Below are positions 7,220 to 16,966 of a stretch of 64,000 nt of DNA, piece by piece (position 1 is the first letter of the stretch; the number at the start of each line of letters is the position of its first letter). The stretch is from Geomonas edaphica (GTDB lineage: Bacteria > Desulfobacterota > Desulfuromonadia > Geobacterales > Geobacteraceae): NCBI RefSeq assembly GCF_004917075.1, contig NZ_SSYB01000004.1, positions 479,006 through 543,005 of the forward strand, given 5' to 3'. Below the pieces are notes generated by a model that saw only the letters and a list, made by a program, of their open reading frames with translations, was not told the origin of the DNA and ran no database searches. The position numbers were made by a program, and so were the translations under genes.

Positions 7220-10200
7220 CTAGCGGTCCAGCATCTCGCGCACCTTGCGCAGCAAATCCACCGGCTGCACCGGCTTCATGATGAGCTGGATCCCCTGCTC
7301 GCTCACCCCGCGCCTCTCCATGAAATCCGAGGTGTAGCCGCTCGAATAGAGTATCTTCGCCCCCGGCTCGAGCCTCGCGATCTCCTCCCCGGCCTCCATC
7401 CCGTTCTTCCTGGGCATGATGAGATCCATCACCACGAGTGCGATGCTACCGCGGTTGGCCGCGAAGAGCTCCACCGCCTGCTGGCCATCCTCCGCCTCGA
7501 TCACCAGGTAGCCGAACTTGGTGAGGACGGTGACAAGGAGCTTGCGTACCTCGGCATCGTCCTCGGCGAGAAGCAGGGTCTCGCTGCCGCCACGCGGCGG
7601 TGGAAGTTCCGCCCTCGCGTTGCCGGCCGGCAGGCCGGAGTCGAGCTGCGGCAGGAACACCCTGAAGGTGGTGCCGTGCCCCGGTTCGCTGTAGACGTTG
7701 ATGAAGCCGTTATGCTGCTTCACGATGCCGTACACGATGGCCATGCCGAGCCCGGTCCCCTGCCCCACCTCCTTCGTCGTGAAGAACGGCTCGAAGATCC
7801 TGCCGCGGGTCTCCTCGTCCATGCCGCAGCCGGTGTCCTCCATGACGATGCAGGCGTAGCGACCCGGCTCACTGTGGCCGAACGGGCTCTCCACCCCTTC
7901 CTCGATCTCCACGCTTTCCGTTTTCAGGGTAAGGGTCCCACCCTTGGACATGGCGTCGCGGGCGTTGGTGGCGAGGTTGATCAGTACCTGTTCGATATGG
8001 CCGCTGTCGGCCATGATGGTGAGGACGCTCGCGGGGCAGGGTACAGCCCTAAGGGTGATGTCCTCCCCGATGATGCGCACGAGGAACTTCTGCACGTGCT
8101 GCACGATATCGCACAGGTTCACCCGTCTCGGCTCCATGACCTGCTTGCGGCTGAAGGCCAAGAGGCCCTTGGTGAGCTGCGCCGCCCGCTCCGCCGAGAC
8201 CATGATCTGTTCCACCTCGCCCTTTTGTTTTTCGCCAAGCTTCGGGTCCACCTCCAGCAGGGAGCAGTACCCCATGATCACCTGCAGCACGTTGTTGAAG
8301 TCGTGGGCGACACCGCCTGCGAGTTGTCCGACCGCTTCCATCTTCTGCGCCTGCCTTAACTGCTCCTCCAGGCGCCGCTCGGCGGTGATGTCCCGCACCG
8401 TGGCGATGACGCCAATGATCTCCCGCTGCGCGTTGCGCAAAGGGGCGCGCGTGTCGACCGCCCATCCCGAGACCCCAGTACTCTCTATGGAAAAGGGGAA
8501 GTCCACCGACCCCGATTCCTCCCCCTCCAGGGTGCGCGCAAGTTTTTCTACCACCCCGGTCTGCTCCAGGAAGGGAAGGACGTCCTGCGGGCGTCGCCCA
8601 AGGATCTCCTCGGCCTTGATCCCGGTGAAGCGCTCCATGTACGGGTTCCATACCTGGTAGCGCAGCTCCCGGTCGTAGACGATGATCCCCTCCTGGGCGC
8701 CGGCGATGATCTGTTCGTTGTACTGGCTCGCCTCCAGAAGCGCCTGATCCGCCTTCAGTTTCGAGAAGGAGATCGCGATATAGTCGACGAGGTCCTCGTA
8801 GAGGGCGACCTTCTCAGCAGACACGAGCCCCGGGCGCCTGTCGCTGAACTGGAAGAGCCCGATCCTCTCGCCGTGGGAGTGCAGCGGCACCAGGGCCAGG
8901 GAATGGTACCCATCGCTGTGACACCGGCACGTCCCGTACCCCTCTATTTCCGCTGTGCCGGTAGCGGTCCAGTAACTCCCACGCGGCGTGCATGCCGCCT
9001 CCTTCGGGCAGCGGCCCGAGATCACCTCGCCGCACAGGCAGCGCAGCGCTGCCCCCCCCTGGGGATCGCGAACGCCGCGGTCGCAAAGCCCCCTCTGCTC
9101 ACCGTCAAAGGCATCGGAAAGGCCGATGGTCTCAAAGTACGGGTAGTCGTCTCCGCAACGCAGCCGGATGCCTATGGCCTCGCAGCAGGAAAGGTCGCGG
9201 AAAAAATGCCCCGTGCGCGACAACAGCTCATCCACCCGCTGCGCCTCGTTGCAGATGCGCAAGAGCTCCACGGTCGCGTTTTTCCTGATCTCCTCGCGCT
9301 TTCTGGCGGTGATGTTGTCGCAAAGGACCACGAAATAGCCCCGCTCCAAACCGTAAAGCGACACCGCGTACCACTGTTCGAGCGGCTCCAGGTAGGTCTC
9401 CAGGTGCTCCGGTTCCCCGCTTTCCGCCACCCTGCCGCACGCCAGCAGGAGCTCCATGTTGGTTTCCCGCACGTTTGGGATCACCTGGGAGATCCGCTTT
9501 CCCCCGAGGTCGGTGAGGCCGGTCAGGTGCAGCAGCGACCGGTTGACGTTGAGAAATACGAAGTCCTCGGCGCCACCCGAGGCGTCCCGCACCATCCGGC
9601 AGGAGGCGAACCCCTCCAGCATGTTCCGGAAAAGCTGCTGATACTCCTGCTTGCTCTTTTGCAGCGCGCGCTCCGCCTGCTTCTGTATGGTGACGTCGTT
9701 CAGCATGACCAATAGGCAGGGGCTGCCGGCGATGGCCACCATATCGGCGGAGAAGAGGACGTCGATCACCTCCCCGGACTTGCGCCTTAGTTGCAATTCC
9801 TGGCTTACCCCCGCCCCCTGCTGCACCTTCTGCACGACCACCTCGCGGGTCCCCTCGTCGAGGTAAATGCCGAGTTCCACCGCGGTGCGATCGAGGACCT
9901 CCTCGCGGCGGTAGCCCATAAGCCTGAGCCAGGCTGGGTTGACCTCCAAGAGGCGCCCGTCTTCCACGGCACCGATGCCGATCGCCACCGGTGCATGGTC
10001 GAAGATGGTCCTGAACCTGGTTTCGCTGTCGCGAAGCGCCGCCTCCGCCCGCTTGAGCGGCGTGATGTCGACCAGGGTCGATAGAATGACCTGCTCACCA
10101 CCTACGGTCAAAAGCTGCGACCAGAGCTGGGCGATGAAGATCTCGCCGTCTTTCTTTCGGAACGGCTGTTCCCACCCCCGCACCGTCCCGGTTGTACGCA

Positions 10201-11221
10201 GCCCCTCGACGAAGCCGCGCGCCGACTCGGGATCGGGCCAGATGTGGCGCCCGGACCTCCCGATGGCCTCTTCGCGGGTGTACCCGGTCATGATCTGCCA
10301 GGTCTCGTTCACATCCAGGAAGACCCCGTCTTCGAGCCTCGTGAGCGCGATGGCGGCCGGGTTCCCGGAAAAGGCGAGGGCGAACTTCTCCTCCGATTTC
10401 AGGAGTGCCTCCTCCGCCCTGCGCCGCTCGGTCACATCCTGGATTACCGCCAACACCGATGCCGGACGCCCCTCTGCGTCGAGCGCCAGGTTCATGTTCA
10501 CCTGGCAATAGACCGCAGATCCGTCGGAGCGGAGGACACTGAACTCGGCCTCCACGCCACCACGCTCCCCGACGAGGCTTTTCAGGCACGCCCTGCAGGG
10601 CTCGCGGTCCTCGGGCCGGGTCACCTCGGGTAGTCCCAACTGCAAGAGGTCCGCCTCGCGGTAACCGGTCATGCGGCACAGGGCCGGGTTCACCTTCAGG
10701 AACCTGCCGGTGACCGGATCCATCTGCGCCTCGCCCAGGCTCGACTCCATGAACATGATCCGGAACTGTTCCTCTTTCTCCTGCAGGCGCTCCTCGGCCA
10801 GGCGCCGCTCCAGCTCAAGGAGCTCGATGCGCGCTTCGCGAAGCCTCTCTTCCGAGCTTTGCGCCTTTTCGCGTGCATCCACCTCGCCGGACCTTGCCTG
10901 TTGCAGGTGCTCCTGCATGTAGGCGAACAGGATGCCGACAACCATGAAGGCCAGAACCGAGACGAACCGGCTTGCGGGGATGATGGCGAAGGAATAAAGC
11001 GGGGGGATGAACAAATAGGAGATCAGGAAACCGGAGATAACGGTAGCGATGATGCCGATCCGCTTACCTCCCAGACGAGCACTGACATAGACGGAGGGAT
11101 AGAAAAGGATATAGGCGTAGGGCTGCAAGAAATCCCAGAAAAGCCACTGTACTGCACAGGCGAGCAAGGGTAGCAGAAGTGCTGCCAAAGCCTTCAGATT
11201 GAATGTTGGCCCCTCGTCCAC
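7220..11221 (-). CDS. Membrane hybrid histidine kinase with five PAS, one GAF and a receiver domain
   Basis: A 1333-residue sensor kinase. Domains in order are: a KdpD-like DUF4118 membrane module (about 10-105); a coiled coil; four PAS domains (about 150-640); a cysteine-rich GAF domain (about 650-835); a fifth PAS (about 840-960); a HisKA dimerisation region with phospho-His in GGVAHDFNNV; a HATPase with NLATNARDAM and GTGLGMAIVYG boxes; and a C-terminal receiver with the acidic LAEDDAEV and VVMDLIMP phosphorylation site. The GTG at 11221 is chosen because GGAGG lies 8 bases upstream, whereas the TTG at 11236 has no site. No response regulator gene is adjacent, so this is an orphan kinase. 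The signal is unknown, but the GAF cysteines hint at metal or redox sensing. Confidence 0.85.
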   Translation of the reverse strand: MDEGPTFNLKALAALLLPLLACAVQWLFWDFLQPYAYILFYPSVYVSARLGGKRIGIIATVISGFLISYLFIPPLYSFAIIPASRFVSVLAFMVVGILFAYMQEHLQQARSGEVDAREKAQSSEERLREARIELLELERRLAEERLQEKEEQFRIMFMESSLGEAQMDPVTGRFLKVNPALCRMTGYREADLLQLGLPEVTRPEDREPCRACLKSLVGERGGVEAEFSVLRSDGSAVYCQVNMNLALDAEGRPASVLAVIQDVTERRRAEEALLKSEEKFALAFSGNPAAIALTRLEDGVFLDVNETWQIMTGYTREEAIGRSGRHIWPDPESARGFVEGLRTTGTVRGWEQPFRKKDGEIFIAQLWSQLLTVGGEQVILSTLVDITPLKRAEAALRDSETRFRTIFDHAPVAIGIGAVEDGRLLEVNPAWLRLMGYRREEVLDRTAVELGIYLDEGTREVVVQKVQQGAGVSQELQLRRKSGEVIDVLFSADMVAIAGSPCLLVMLNDVTIQKQAERALQKSKQEYQQLFRNMLEGFASCRMVRDASGGAEDFVFLNVNRSLLHLTGLTDLGGKRISQVIPNVRETNMELLLACGRVAESGEPEHLETYLEPLEQWYAVSLYGLERGYFVVLCDNITARKREEIRKNATVELLRICNEAQRVDELLSRTGHFFRDLSCCEAIGIRLRCGDDYPYFETIGLSDAFDGEQRGLCDRGVRDPQGGAALRCLCGEVISGRCPKEAACTPRGSYWTATGTAEIEGYGTCRCHSDGYHSLALVPLHSHGERIGLFQFSDRRPGLVSAEKVALYEDLVDYIAISFSKLKADQALLEASQYNEQIIAGAQEGIIVYDRELRYQVWNPYMERFTGIKAEEILGRRPQDVLPFLEQTGVVEKLARTLEGEESGSVDFPFSIESTGVSGWAVDTRAPLRNAQREIIGVIATVRDITAERRLEEQLRQAQKMEAVGQLAGGVAHDFNNVLQVIMGYCSLLEVDPKLGEKQKGEVEQIMVSAERAAQLTKGLLAFSRKQVMEPRRVNLCDIVQHVQKFLVRIIGEDITLRAVPCPASVLTIMADSGHIEQVLINLATNARDAMSKGGTLTLKTESVEIEEGVESPFGHSEPGRYACIVMEDTGCGMDEETRGRIFEPFFTTKEVGQGTGLGMAIVYGIVKQHNGFINVYSEPGHGTTFRVFLPQLDSGLPAGNARAELPPPRGGSETLLLAEDDAEVRKLLVTVLTKFGYLVIEAEDGQQAVELFAANRGSIALVVMDLIMPRKNGMEAGEEIARLEPGAKILYSSGYTSDFMERRGVSEQGIQLIMKPVQPVDLLRKVREMLDR

Positions 11222-11451
11222 CCTCTTTTCCTCCAAAACATGACAGTCATAAGCGCATGCTTATCTGCTTCGAATAGTCCTTTCAAGATATCTCAATTGG
11301 ACTATGAAGAGACAGAGACCCAGTCTACCTTGAGACCGCTCTTTTGCAACGGTCCTGCCGGATCTAAGGTTCCATCCCCCCTCAAGTATTCCCCGTCGGC
11401 GCCGATACGGTGAGCGATGCCATTGGGCAAACCAGCAGCAGGAGGAACACC

Positions 11452-13092
11452 ATGTTCGACATCCTTTGCCGTTTCAGAATCGGCACCCGCCTCAACGTCT
11501 GTTTTTCCATAGCCACCATGATCATCATCCTTCTCGGCGTCCTCGGATATACCGGCACAGCAAGGATGCTCGACCACGTCAAAGACGCCGCCGGCACCCA
11601 CGCGAAGCTCCTCGAGCTCGCCCAGGCAAGTCGTGCCGACATCAACGTCCTGCGCCGCTTCGAAAAGGACGCCTTCATCAACATGGCCGATCCCGCGAAG
11701 CTCGAGGAATACCGGAAGAAATGGGACGGGGCCATGACCGGTTTCCAGGCGCGCAACGACGAGATGGCGAAACTTGCCGAACACCCGCGCGAGAAGGAGA
11801 TGCTCGCCGGCATCAAGCGGGACAGCGAGGCGTACGCCGCCGGCTTCCGCAAGGTCTACGAGGAGGTGCAGGGAGGCCGGATCGCCACCACCCAGGACGC
11901 CAACAACGCGATCAACGAGTACAAAAAACCGACGCACCAGGCGGAAGCCCAGGTGATCGAATTCTCCAAGCTTTTGACCCAGCAGATGGCGGACACGGTT
12001 GCCGAGGCGCAGACCGGCGCCGCCCGCATCAGGCTTTCCATCGCCGTCATCGCCATTATCGCCGCCACCATGGCGGTCATCCTTTCCATCATCATCACCC
12101 GTTCCATCACGGTGCCCCTCGCACGGCTCGTCACCGTCGCCGACACCATAGCGACCGGCGATCTCTCCCGCGACCTCGACGTTTCCTACCGGGACGAGAC
12201 CGGACAGCTCATGGGGACCATGAAGACCATGACCGGGAACCTGCGCAGCATGATCGGCGCGGTGAGCAGCACATCGGAACAGGTGACCGCCGCCGCGAAC
12301 CAGATGCACGATATCTCCCGGCAGATCGCCGAAGAGGCCGAGGAGGTCGCGAGCCAGTCCGGCACCGTTTCCACCGCCGGCGAGGAGATGTCGGCCACCT
12401 CAGGCGACATCGCCATGAACTGCCAGAACGCTGCAGAAGGGGCGCAGCGCGCGGCGCAGTCGGCAAGCGACGGGGCCGTCGTCGTGGAGCGCACCGTCGC
12501 CGTCATGGGACAGATCGCCGACAAGGTCCAGGAATCGGCGCGGACCGTGGCAAGCCTTGGTGAGCGTTCCGACCAGATCGGGGCCATCATCGGCACCATC
12601 GAGGACATCGCCGACCAGACCAATCTGCTCGCGCTGAACGCCGCCATCGAGGCCGCGCGCGCCGGTGAGCAGGGAAGAGGTTTCGCCGTGGTGGCCGACG
12701 AGGTGCGGGCGCTTGCTGAGCGGACCACGCGCGCCACCCGCGAGATAGGGGAGATGATCAAGGCGATCCAGGTGGAGACGAAGGGTGCGGTGACCGCCAT
12801 GGAACAAGGGGTATCCCAGGTGGCGGCCGGTACCGATGAGGCGGCCAAGTCCGGGGCGGCACTTAGGGAGATCCTGGAACAGGTGAACGCCGTCGCCATG
12901 CAGGTGAGCCAGATCGCCACCGCCGTGGAAGAACAGACGGCGACGACGAGCGAGATCTCCGGCAACATGCACCGAATCACCGAGATCGTGCACCAGACGT
13001 CGCAGGGGGCGAACCGTTCCGCGGTCGAGGCGTCCCACTTGACCGGCTACGCGGCACAGCTCCAGGATCTAGTGCAGCGCTTTCGGCTCTGA
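11452..13092 (+). CDS. Methyl-accepting chemotaxis protein
   Basis: A 546-residue transmembrane chemoreceptor. After a short cytoplasmic start there is a first membrane helix (about 13-37), a roughly 150-residue periplasmic four-helix-bundle sensor (4HB_MCP type), a second membrane helix (about 186-210), a HAMP linker and the long cytoplasmic signalling hairpin. The hairpin tip carries the conserved block [20 protein letters not shown], which contacts CheA/CheW. The ATG at 11452 follows GGAGGAACACC and is preferred over the upstream frame start. There are no che genes next to it, so it feeds a chemosensory array encoded elsewhere. The ligand is unknown. A strong terminator follows, so it is monocistronic. 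Confidence 0.9.
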   Translation: MFDILCRFRIGTRLNVCFSIATMIIILLGVLGYTGTARMLDHVKDAAGTHAKLLELAQASRADINVLRRFEKDAFINMADPAKLEEYRKKWDGAMTGFQARNDEMAKLAEHPREKEMLAGIKRDSEAYAAGFRKVYEEVQGGRIATTQDANNAINEYKKPTHQAEAQVIEFSKLLTQQMADTVAEAQTGAARIRLSIAVIAIIAATMAVILSIIITRSITVPLARLVTVADTIATGDLSRDLDVSYRDETGQLMGTMKTMTGNLRSMIGAVSSTSEQVTAAANQMHDISRQIAEEAEEVASQSGTVSTAGEEMSATSGDIAMNCQNAAEGAQRAAQSASDGAVVVERTVAVMGQIADKVQESARTVASLGERSDQIGAIIGTIEDIADQTNLLALNAAIEAARAGEQGRGFAVVADEVRALAERTTRATREIGEMIKAIQVETKGAVTAMEQGVSQVAAGTDEAAKSGAALREILEQVNAVAMQVSQIATAVEEQTATTSEISGNMHRITEIVHQTSQGANRSAVEASHLTGYAAQLQDLVQRFRL

Positions 13093-13114
13093 CGATACAG
13101 GTCACCAACGAAAA

Positions 13115-13144
13115 GGGCGTCCCTCACCGGGGACGCCTTTTTTT
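13115..13144 (+). terminator. Rho-independent terminator of the chemoreceptor gene
   Basis: The stem GGCGTCC/GGACGCC with an eight-base loop is followed by seven T residues. Confidence 0.85.
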
Positions 13145-13336
13145 GCGGGACGCCGATGCAGCTGGAGCCACCACCGTTCGTATACGCTAAAGAAGATCCA
13201 CCAATTAAAAAAACATATTGCGGCGCGGGCGGCAACGGTATATATTCCCGCACAACCTGCGTGACTTTATGCTTCGTCGACGTTTTCCTTCCGACGGCCC
13301 CCAAACCGGCCGCTAAACCAAGATAGGAGGAGTAGG

Positions 13337-13555
13337 ATGCCTGACTGCGAACTGCTTTCCGGATGTATCTTCTTCAATGACCAGATGGCCAACATGCCTT
13401 CCACCAGCAACGTCTTCAAGATGATGTACTGCACCGACAACTTCGAGGGGTGCGCGCGCTACACCGTGCGCAAGGCCGCCGGCAAAGAGGCCGTACTCGA
13501 CGACCTGTTTCCGAACCAGATGGAGCGCGCAAAGGAAATCCTCGTAAAGCGCTGA
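13337..13555 (+). CDS. Small conserved cysteine-containing protein
   Basis: A 72-residue protein with a strong ribosome binding site (AGGAGGAGTAGG) before the ATG. It has four cysteines (CELLSGC near the start, then YCTDNFEGC) and resembles a family of small proteins I associate with Geobacter genomes, usually annotated hypothetical. The Cys spacing could bind a metal. It is monocistronic, with its own terminator at 13595-13623. The function is unknown. Confidence 0.75.
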   Translation: MPDCELLSGCIFFNDQMANMPSTSNVFKMMYCTDNFEGCARYTVRKAAGKEAVLDDLFPNQMERAKEILVKR

Positions 13556-13594
13556 TCCCCTTCCAGGACCGTCTTGCGGTCGTCCTCCAACAAG

Positions 13595-13623
13595 AAAGGC
13601 CACGGTTCCCCGTGGCCTTTTCC
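13595..13623 (+). terminator. Rho-independent terminator
   Basis: The 11-bp stem AAAGGCCACGG/CCGTGGCCTTT with a four-base TTCC loop is followed by T-rich sequence, ending the small cysteine protein gene. Confidence 0.85.
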
Positions 13624-13718
13624 TGTTCAAAGAGGAAGAGAAGCGTTGCCTCTTCCGTATTCCTTATGCAAGATGCCTGTCCCGAAGTACTCCACACACG
13701 ACAAATACGGAAAAGATT

Positions 13719-13744
13719 GATACATTGTAGATACATCGATACAG
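13719..13744. promoter_or_regulatory. Triple GATACA direct repeat, likely mazEF control region
   Basis: GATACAT at 13719-13725, GATACAT at 13730-13736 and GATACAG at 13738-13744 lie about 35 bp before the antitoxin start. MazE-type antitoxins autoregulate their operon by binding repeated sites in this position, so this is a plausible operator. No direct evidence is available. Confidence 0.4.
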
Positions 13745-13778
13745 TCAACCGTGACAGCACCGGGGACGGGAGGAAGAG

Positions 13779-14021
13779 ATGGTAGCCAAGGCTCAGAAAT
13801 GGGGTAACAGCCTCGCGGTGCGTTTGCCCAAAATGATGGCCGCAGAGTGCGGCATCGAGGTGGATTCGCCGATAGAGATCGTCAGGCAGGAAAACTGCAT
13901 CGTCATCAGGCCGGTATCCCCTGCAGCCCTTGCGCTGGAGTCGCTCGTGGATGCCATAACCGAGGACAACATGCACTCCGAGGTCCCGACGGGGAAGCCG
14001 GTCGGGAATGAGCTTTGGTGA
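13779..14021 (+). CDS. mazE: MazE/AbrB-fold antitoxin
   Basis: An 80-residue SpoVT/AbrB swapped-hairpin protein: the N-terminal AQKWGNSLAVRLPKMM block is characteristic of MazE DNA-binding domains, and the acidic C-terminal tail would wrap the toxin. The start follows GGGAGGAAGAG. The stop overlaps the GTG start of the toxin by four bases (GTGA), so translation is coupled, with antitoxin first as usual for type II systems. Confidence 0.88.
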   Translation: MVAKAQKWGNSLAVRLPKMMAAECGIEVDSPIEIVRQENCIVIRPVSPAALALESLVDAITEDNMHSEVPTGKPVGNELW

Positions 14022-14359
14022 CGGCAGGGTACGTCCCGGATCGTGGCGACGTTATCTGGCTCGATTTCGACCCGCAAGCCGGGCATGAACACAAGGGTAG
14101 ACGTCCTGCGTTCGTTCTGTCACCCCAGATCTACAACAGAAAGACCGGCCTCATGCTTTGCTGCCCGATCACCTCACAAGTCAAGGGATACCCGTTCGAG
14201 GTGGCAGTGTCGGGGGTAACCGGCATCCGCGGCGTGATACTCGCCGACCAGGTAAAGTCCCTGGACTGGCGCGCAAGACGAGTGGAGAAAGACGGCAAAG
14301 TGACCAGGCAGGTACTTGAAGAAGTAGTTATGAAGGTGCGCGCCCTAGTGGAAGGATAG
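14018..14359 (+). CDS. mazF: MazF/PemK-family mRNA endoribonuclease toxin
   Basis: A 113-residue protein of the MazF/PemK fold. It begins YVPDRGDVIWLDFDPQAGHE, containing the conserved GDVxWxxFxPxxGxE motif, and continues with RRPAFVLSP and CCPITSQVKGYPFEV, all typical of MazF. These toxins cleave single-stranded RNA at short sequences and stop growth when the labile antitoxin decays. The GTG at 14018, overlapping the mazE stop, is the likely start. The cleavage specificity cannot be read from sequence. Confidence 0.9.
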   Translation: MTAGYVPDRGDVIWLDFDPQAGHEHKGRRPAFVLSPQIYNRKTGLMLCCPITSQVKGYPFEVAVSGVTGIRGVILADQVKSLDWRARRVEKDGKVTRQVLEEVVMKVRALVEG

Positions 14360-14403
14360 AAGACCGACGCCCGGCGACAGCGCGCCGTGCCGGCTGCCGC
14401 AAG

Positions 14404-14994
14404 CTACACGCCGATGCCGCGGATGAAGATCTCCAGGTACTGCCGCACCAGACTCTCGTCCTGCTCCGGCGACTGGCTTATCAGCTTCTTGGTCGCCTGC
14501 AGGCTCAAAAAGAAGTAATTCACCATGCCTGCCAGCGCGAGCGCCGCATTGGCCGGGTCCACGTCCCCTCTGAATTTCCCCTGCTGCTGCCCCTGCGCGA
14601 CCGCTTCCGCCATGATCACGATCACCTCGTCGATCACCGGGGCCACCAGCGTCTCGAAAAACGCCGTCGGGTTCGTCAACTCGCTCGTGTAGAAGCGCAA
14701 CAGATGCGGGTTGTTGCGGTGCCTCTGGAAGGTCCAGCGCAGGTAACTCTCGATCATCTCCACCGGATCGGAGATCTGGCGCCGGATCTCGTGAATCTCG
14801 GCGAAGCAGGCGAACTGCTCCTGCAAAACCGCCGAGTAAAGCCCTTCCTTGCTCCCGAAATGGTAGGAGATCATCGAGATGCTGGTCCCCGCCGCCAGGG
14901 AAAGCTCCCTTATGCTGACGCCGTTCACACCCCGCTCCGCGAAAAGCTGCGTCCCCACCTCCATAAGTTTCTTGTGAATCCCGGTTTTCTCCAT
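14404..14994 (-). CDS. TetR/AcrR-family regulator
   Basis: A 196-residue regulator with the TetR helix-turn-helix near residues 18-52 (GVSIRELSLAAGTSISMISY followed by HFGSKEGLY) and a ligand-binding C-terminal helical domain. The ATG at 14994 follows GGTGGAGC. The much longer frame extending to 15144 runs through the divergent promoter region and is rejected. It is divergent from the CoA-transferase gene across 203 bp containing a 7-bp inverted repeat, the probable operator, so it likely controls that gene in response to an acyl-CoA or related metabolite. Confidence 0.85.
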   Translation of the reverse strand: MEKTGIHKKLMEVGTQLFAERGVNGVSIRELSLAAGTSISMISYHFGSKEGLYSAVLQEQFACFAEIHEIRRQISDPVEMIESYLRWTFQRHRNNPHLLRFYTSELTNPTAFFETLVAPVIDEVIVIMAEAVAQGQQQGKFRGDVDPANAALALAGMVNYFFLSLQATKKLISQSPEQDESLVRQYLEIFIRGIGV

Positions 14995-15102
14995 GCTCCA
15001 CCCCGGCTTAGTTGATGTCAGCCGCCAAGACATTAGCAAAATCGCCGGGGAATTACCAATTCTATTGCAAATAAAACGACGTACTGATATGTTGTATTCA
15101 TT

Positions 15103-15122
15103 TTTCGAACGAACGTTCGAAA
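15103..15122. promoter_or_regulatory. Probable TetR operator between the regulator and CoA-transferase genes
   Basis: TTTCGAAC-GAAC-GTTCGAAA is an 8-bp inverted repeat with a four-base centre, centred in the divergent intergenic region. TetR-family dimers bind palindromes of this size near their own promoter. Confidence 0.6.
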
Positions 15123-15197
15123 TTAAACTGCGCGTTTCCGGCAATCTTTCCGCCGATCACGGTGGAAACAAAAATCATATCAGGAGGATGCAGCTAA

Positions 15198-16760
15198 ATG
15201 TCCGAATTGCACAACAGGATCAGGAAGTCGAGCCTTCACGAGCGGATCACCACCGTGGACCAGGTCATCCCCATGTTCAAAGACGGCATGAACGTGGGCT
15301 GGTCCGGGTTCACCCCGGCCGGCTATCCTAAGATGGTCCCGATCGCCCTCGCCGACCACGTCGAGAAGAACAACCTGCAGGGGAAACTGAGGTTCAACCT
15401 CTTCATCGGCGCATCCGTCGGCGTCGAGACCGAGGACCGCTGGGCCTCGCTCGACATGATCGACCGCCGCTGGCCGTACCAGACCGGGAAAAACATCCAG
15501 GCCGGCATCAACACCGGGCGCATCCGTATGGGCGACAAGCACCTCTCCATGTTCGCACAGGACCTGGGCTACGGCTTCTACACCAAGGAAAACGGCGGGC
15601 GCCTCGACATCGCCATCATTGAGTGCTCCGCCATCACCGAGAGGGGTGAGCTGGTGCTGACCGCCTCCTGCGGCGCGGTCCCCGAGATCGTACAGATCGC
15701 CGACAAGATCATCATCGAGGTCAACACCTCGATCCCGAACTTCGAGGGGCTCCACGACATCGTCGAGCCGATCAACCCGCCGAACCGCCTCCCCTACCTG
15801 ATCTGCCGCGTCGACGACCGCGCCGGTTCCCCCTACGTCCGCGTCGACAACGACAAGATCGTCGCCATCGTCGAATCGAACCGCCCGGACAACGGCCGCG
15901 CCTTCAGCGAGCAGGACGACACCTCCGAGGCGATCGCGAACAACATCATCGACTTCTTCTCCGCCGAGGTGAAGGCGGGCCGCCTGCCGAAGAACCTCCT
16001 CCCGCTGCAGTCCGGCGTCGGCTCCATCGCCAACGCGGTCATCGGCGGCCTCGCCAACGGCCCCTTCACCGGCCTAAAGGTCTGGACCGAGGTACTGCAG
16101 GACACCATGCTCGACTTCTTCGACTCCGGGAAACTCGACTTCGCCTCCACCGTCTCCCTCTCCTTCTCCGTGGACGGCTTCAAGCGCTTCTACGAGAACT
16201 GGGACAAGTACAGCAACAAGGTGATGATGCGTCCGCTCTCCATCGCGAACCACCCGGAACCGATCCGTCGTCTCGGGTGCATCGCCATGAACACGCCGGT
16301 CGAGTTCGACATCTACGCGCACGCCAACTCCACGCTGGTCGGCGGCACCAGGATGATCAACGGCATCGGCGGCTCGGGTGACTTCCTGAGGAACGCCTTC
16401 CTCTCCATCATGCACACCCCGTCGGCCCGTCCGACCAAGACCGACCCGACCGGTATTACCTGCGTCGTGCCGCACGTGCCGCACGTCGACCACACCGAGC
16501 ACGACCTCGACGTGCTGGTCACCGAGCAGGGTCTTGCCGACCTGCGCGGCCTGAGCCCGAAAAGCCGCGCCCAGCTCATCATAGACAAGTGCGCGCACCC
16601 GGACTACAAGCCGCTTCTGCAGGAGTACTTCGACATGGCGAAGAAAGACTGCATCGAAAGAAAGGCAGGCCACGAGCCGCAGCTCCTCGACCGCGTCTTC
16701 AAGATGCAGGTCAACCTCGCCAAGAACGGCACCATGAAGATCGACAACTGGGACATCTAG
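15198..16760 (+). CDS. Acetyl-CoA hydrolase/transferase family: probable succinyl:acetate CoA-transferase
   Basis: A 520-residue class I CoA-transferase (acetyl-CoA hydrolase/transferase family, cat1/AarC-like). Family landmarks are [16 protein letters not shown] near the start, VWTEVLQD around residue 297 carrying the expected catalytic Glu, and [14 protein letters not shown]. In Geobacter such enzymes move CoA from succinyl-CoA to acetate, activating acetate for oxidation and closing the TCA cycle in one step, and that is the likely role here. AGGAGG lies 11 bases before the ATG. Regulation by the divergent TetR gene is probable. The gene could instead use butyrate or propionate, and sequence alone does not separate these. 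Confidence 0.85.
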   Translation: MSELHNRIRKSSLHERITTVDQVIPMFKDGMNVGWSGFTPAGYPKMVPIALADHVEKNNLQGKLRFNLFIGASVGVETEDRWASLDMIDRRWPYQTGKNIQAGINTGRIRMGDKHLSMFAQDLGYGFYTKENGGRLDIAIIECSAITERGELVLTASCGAVPEIVQIADKIIIEVNTSIPNFEGLHDIVEPINPPNRLPYLICRVDDRAGSPYVRVDNDKIVAIVESNRPDNGRAFSEQDDTSEAIANNIIDFFSAEVKAGRLPKNLLPLQSGVGSIANAVIGGLANGPFTGLKVWTEVLQDTMLDFFDSGKLDFASTVSLSFSVDGFKRFYENWDKYSNKVMMRPLSIANHPEPIRRLGCIAMNTPVEFDIYAHANSTLVGGTRMINGIGGSGDFLRNAFLSIMHTPSARPTKTDPTGITCVVPHVPHVDHTEHDLDVLVTEQGLADLRGLSPKSRAQLIIDKCAHPDYKPLLQEYFDMAKKDCIERKAGHEPQLLDRVFKMQVNLAKNGTMKIDNWDI

Positions 16761-16790
16761 TCAGTAAGCTCCAGTCGTTTCCGTAAATAA

Positions 16791-16828
16791 GAGCAGGGCA
16801 GTCCGATCGGGCCGCCCTGTTTTTTTTA
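16791..16828 (+). terminator. Rho-independent terminator of the CoA-transferase gene
   Basis: CAGGGC pairs with GCCCTG around an imperfect inner stem, followed by eight T residues. Confidence 0.8.
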
Positions 16829-16876
16829 TTTTCCCGACTCCCCTCACCTCTTCACTTTCTCGCGTAAAAAAGAGGG

Positions 16877-16905
16877 TTGACATTTCAGGCTCACAGATTT
16901 AGTTT
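16877..16905 (+). promoter_or_regulatory. Predicted sigma-70 promoter of the nitroreductase gene
   Basis: TTGACA at 16877-16882, a 17-bp spacer and TAGTTT at 16900-16905 lie about 60 bp upstream of the nitroreductase start codon. Confidence 0.5.
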
Positions 16906-16966
16906 AATGTTAAAGCATATGACGTCAAACAATGACGCCGACGATAAACGCAAAGGAGCATACGTC

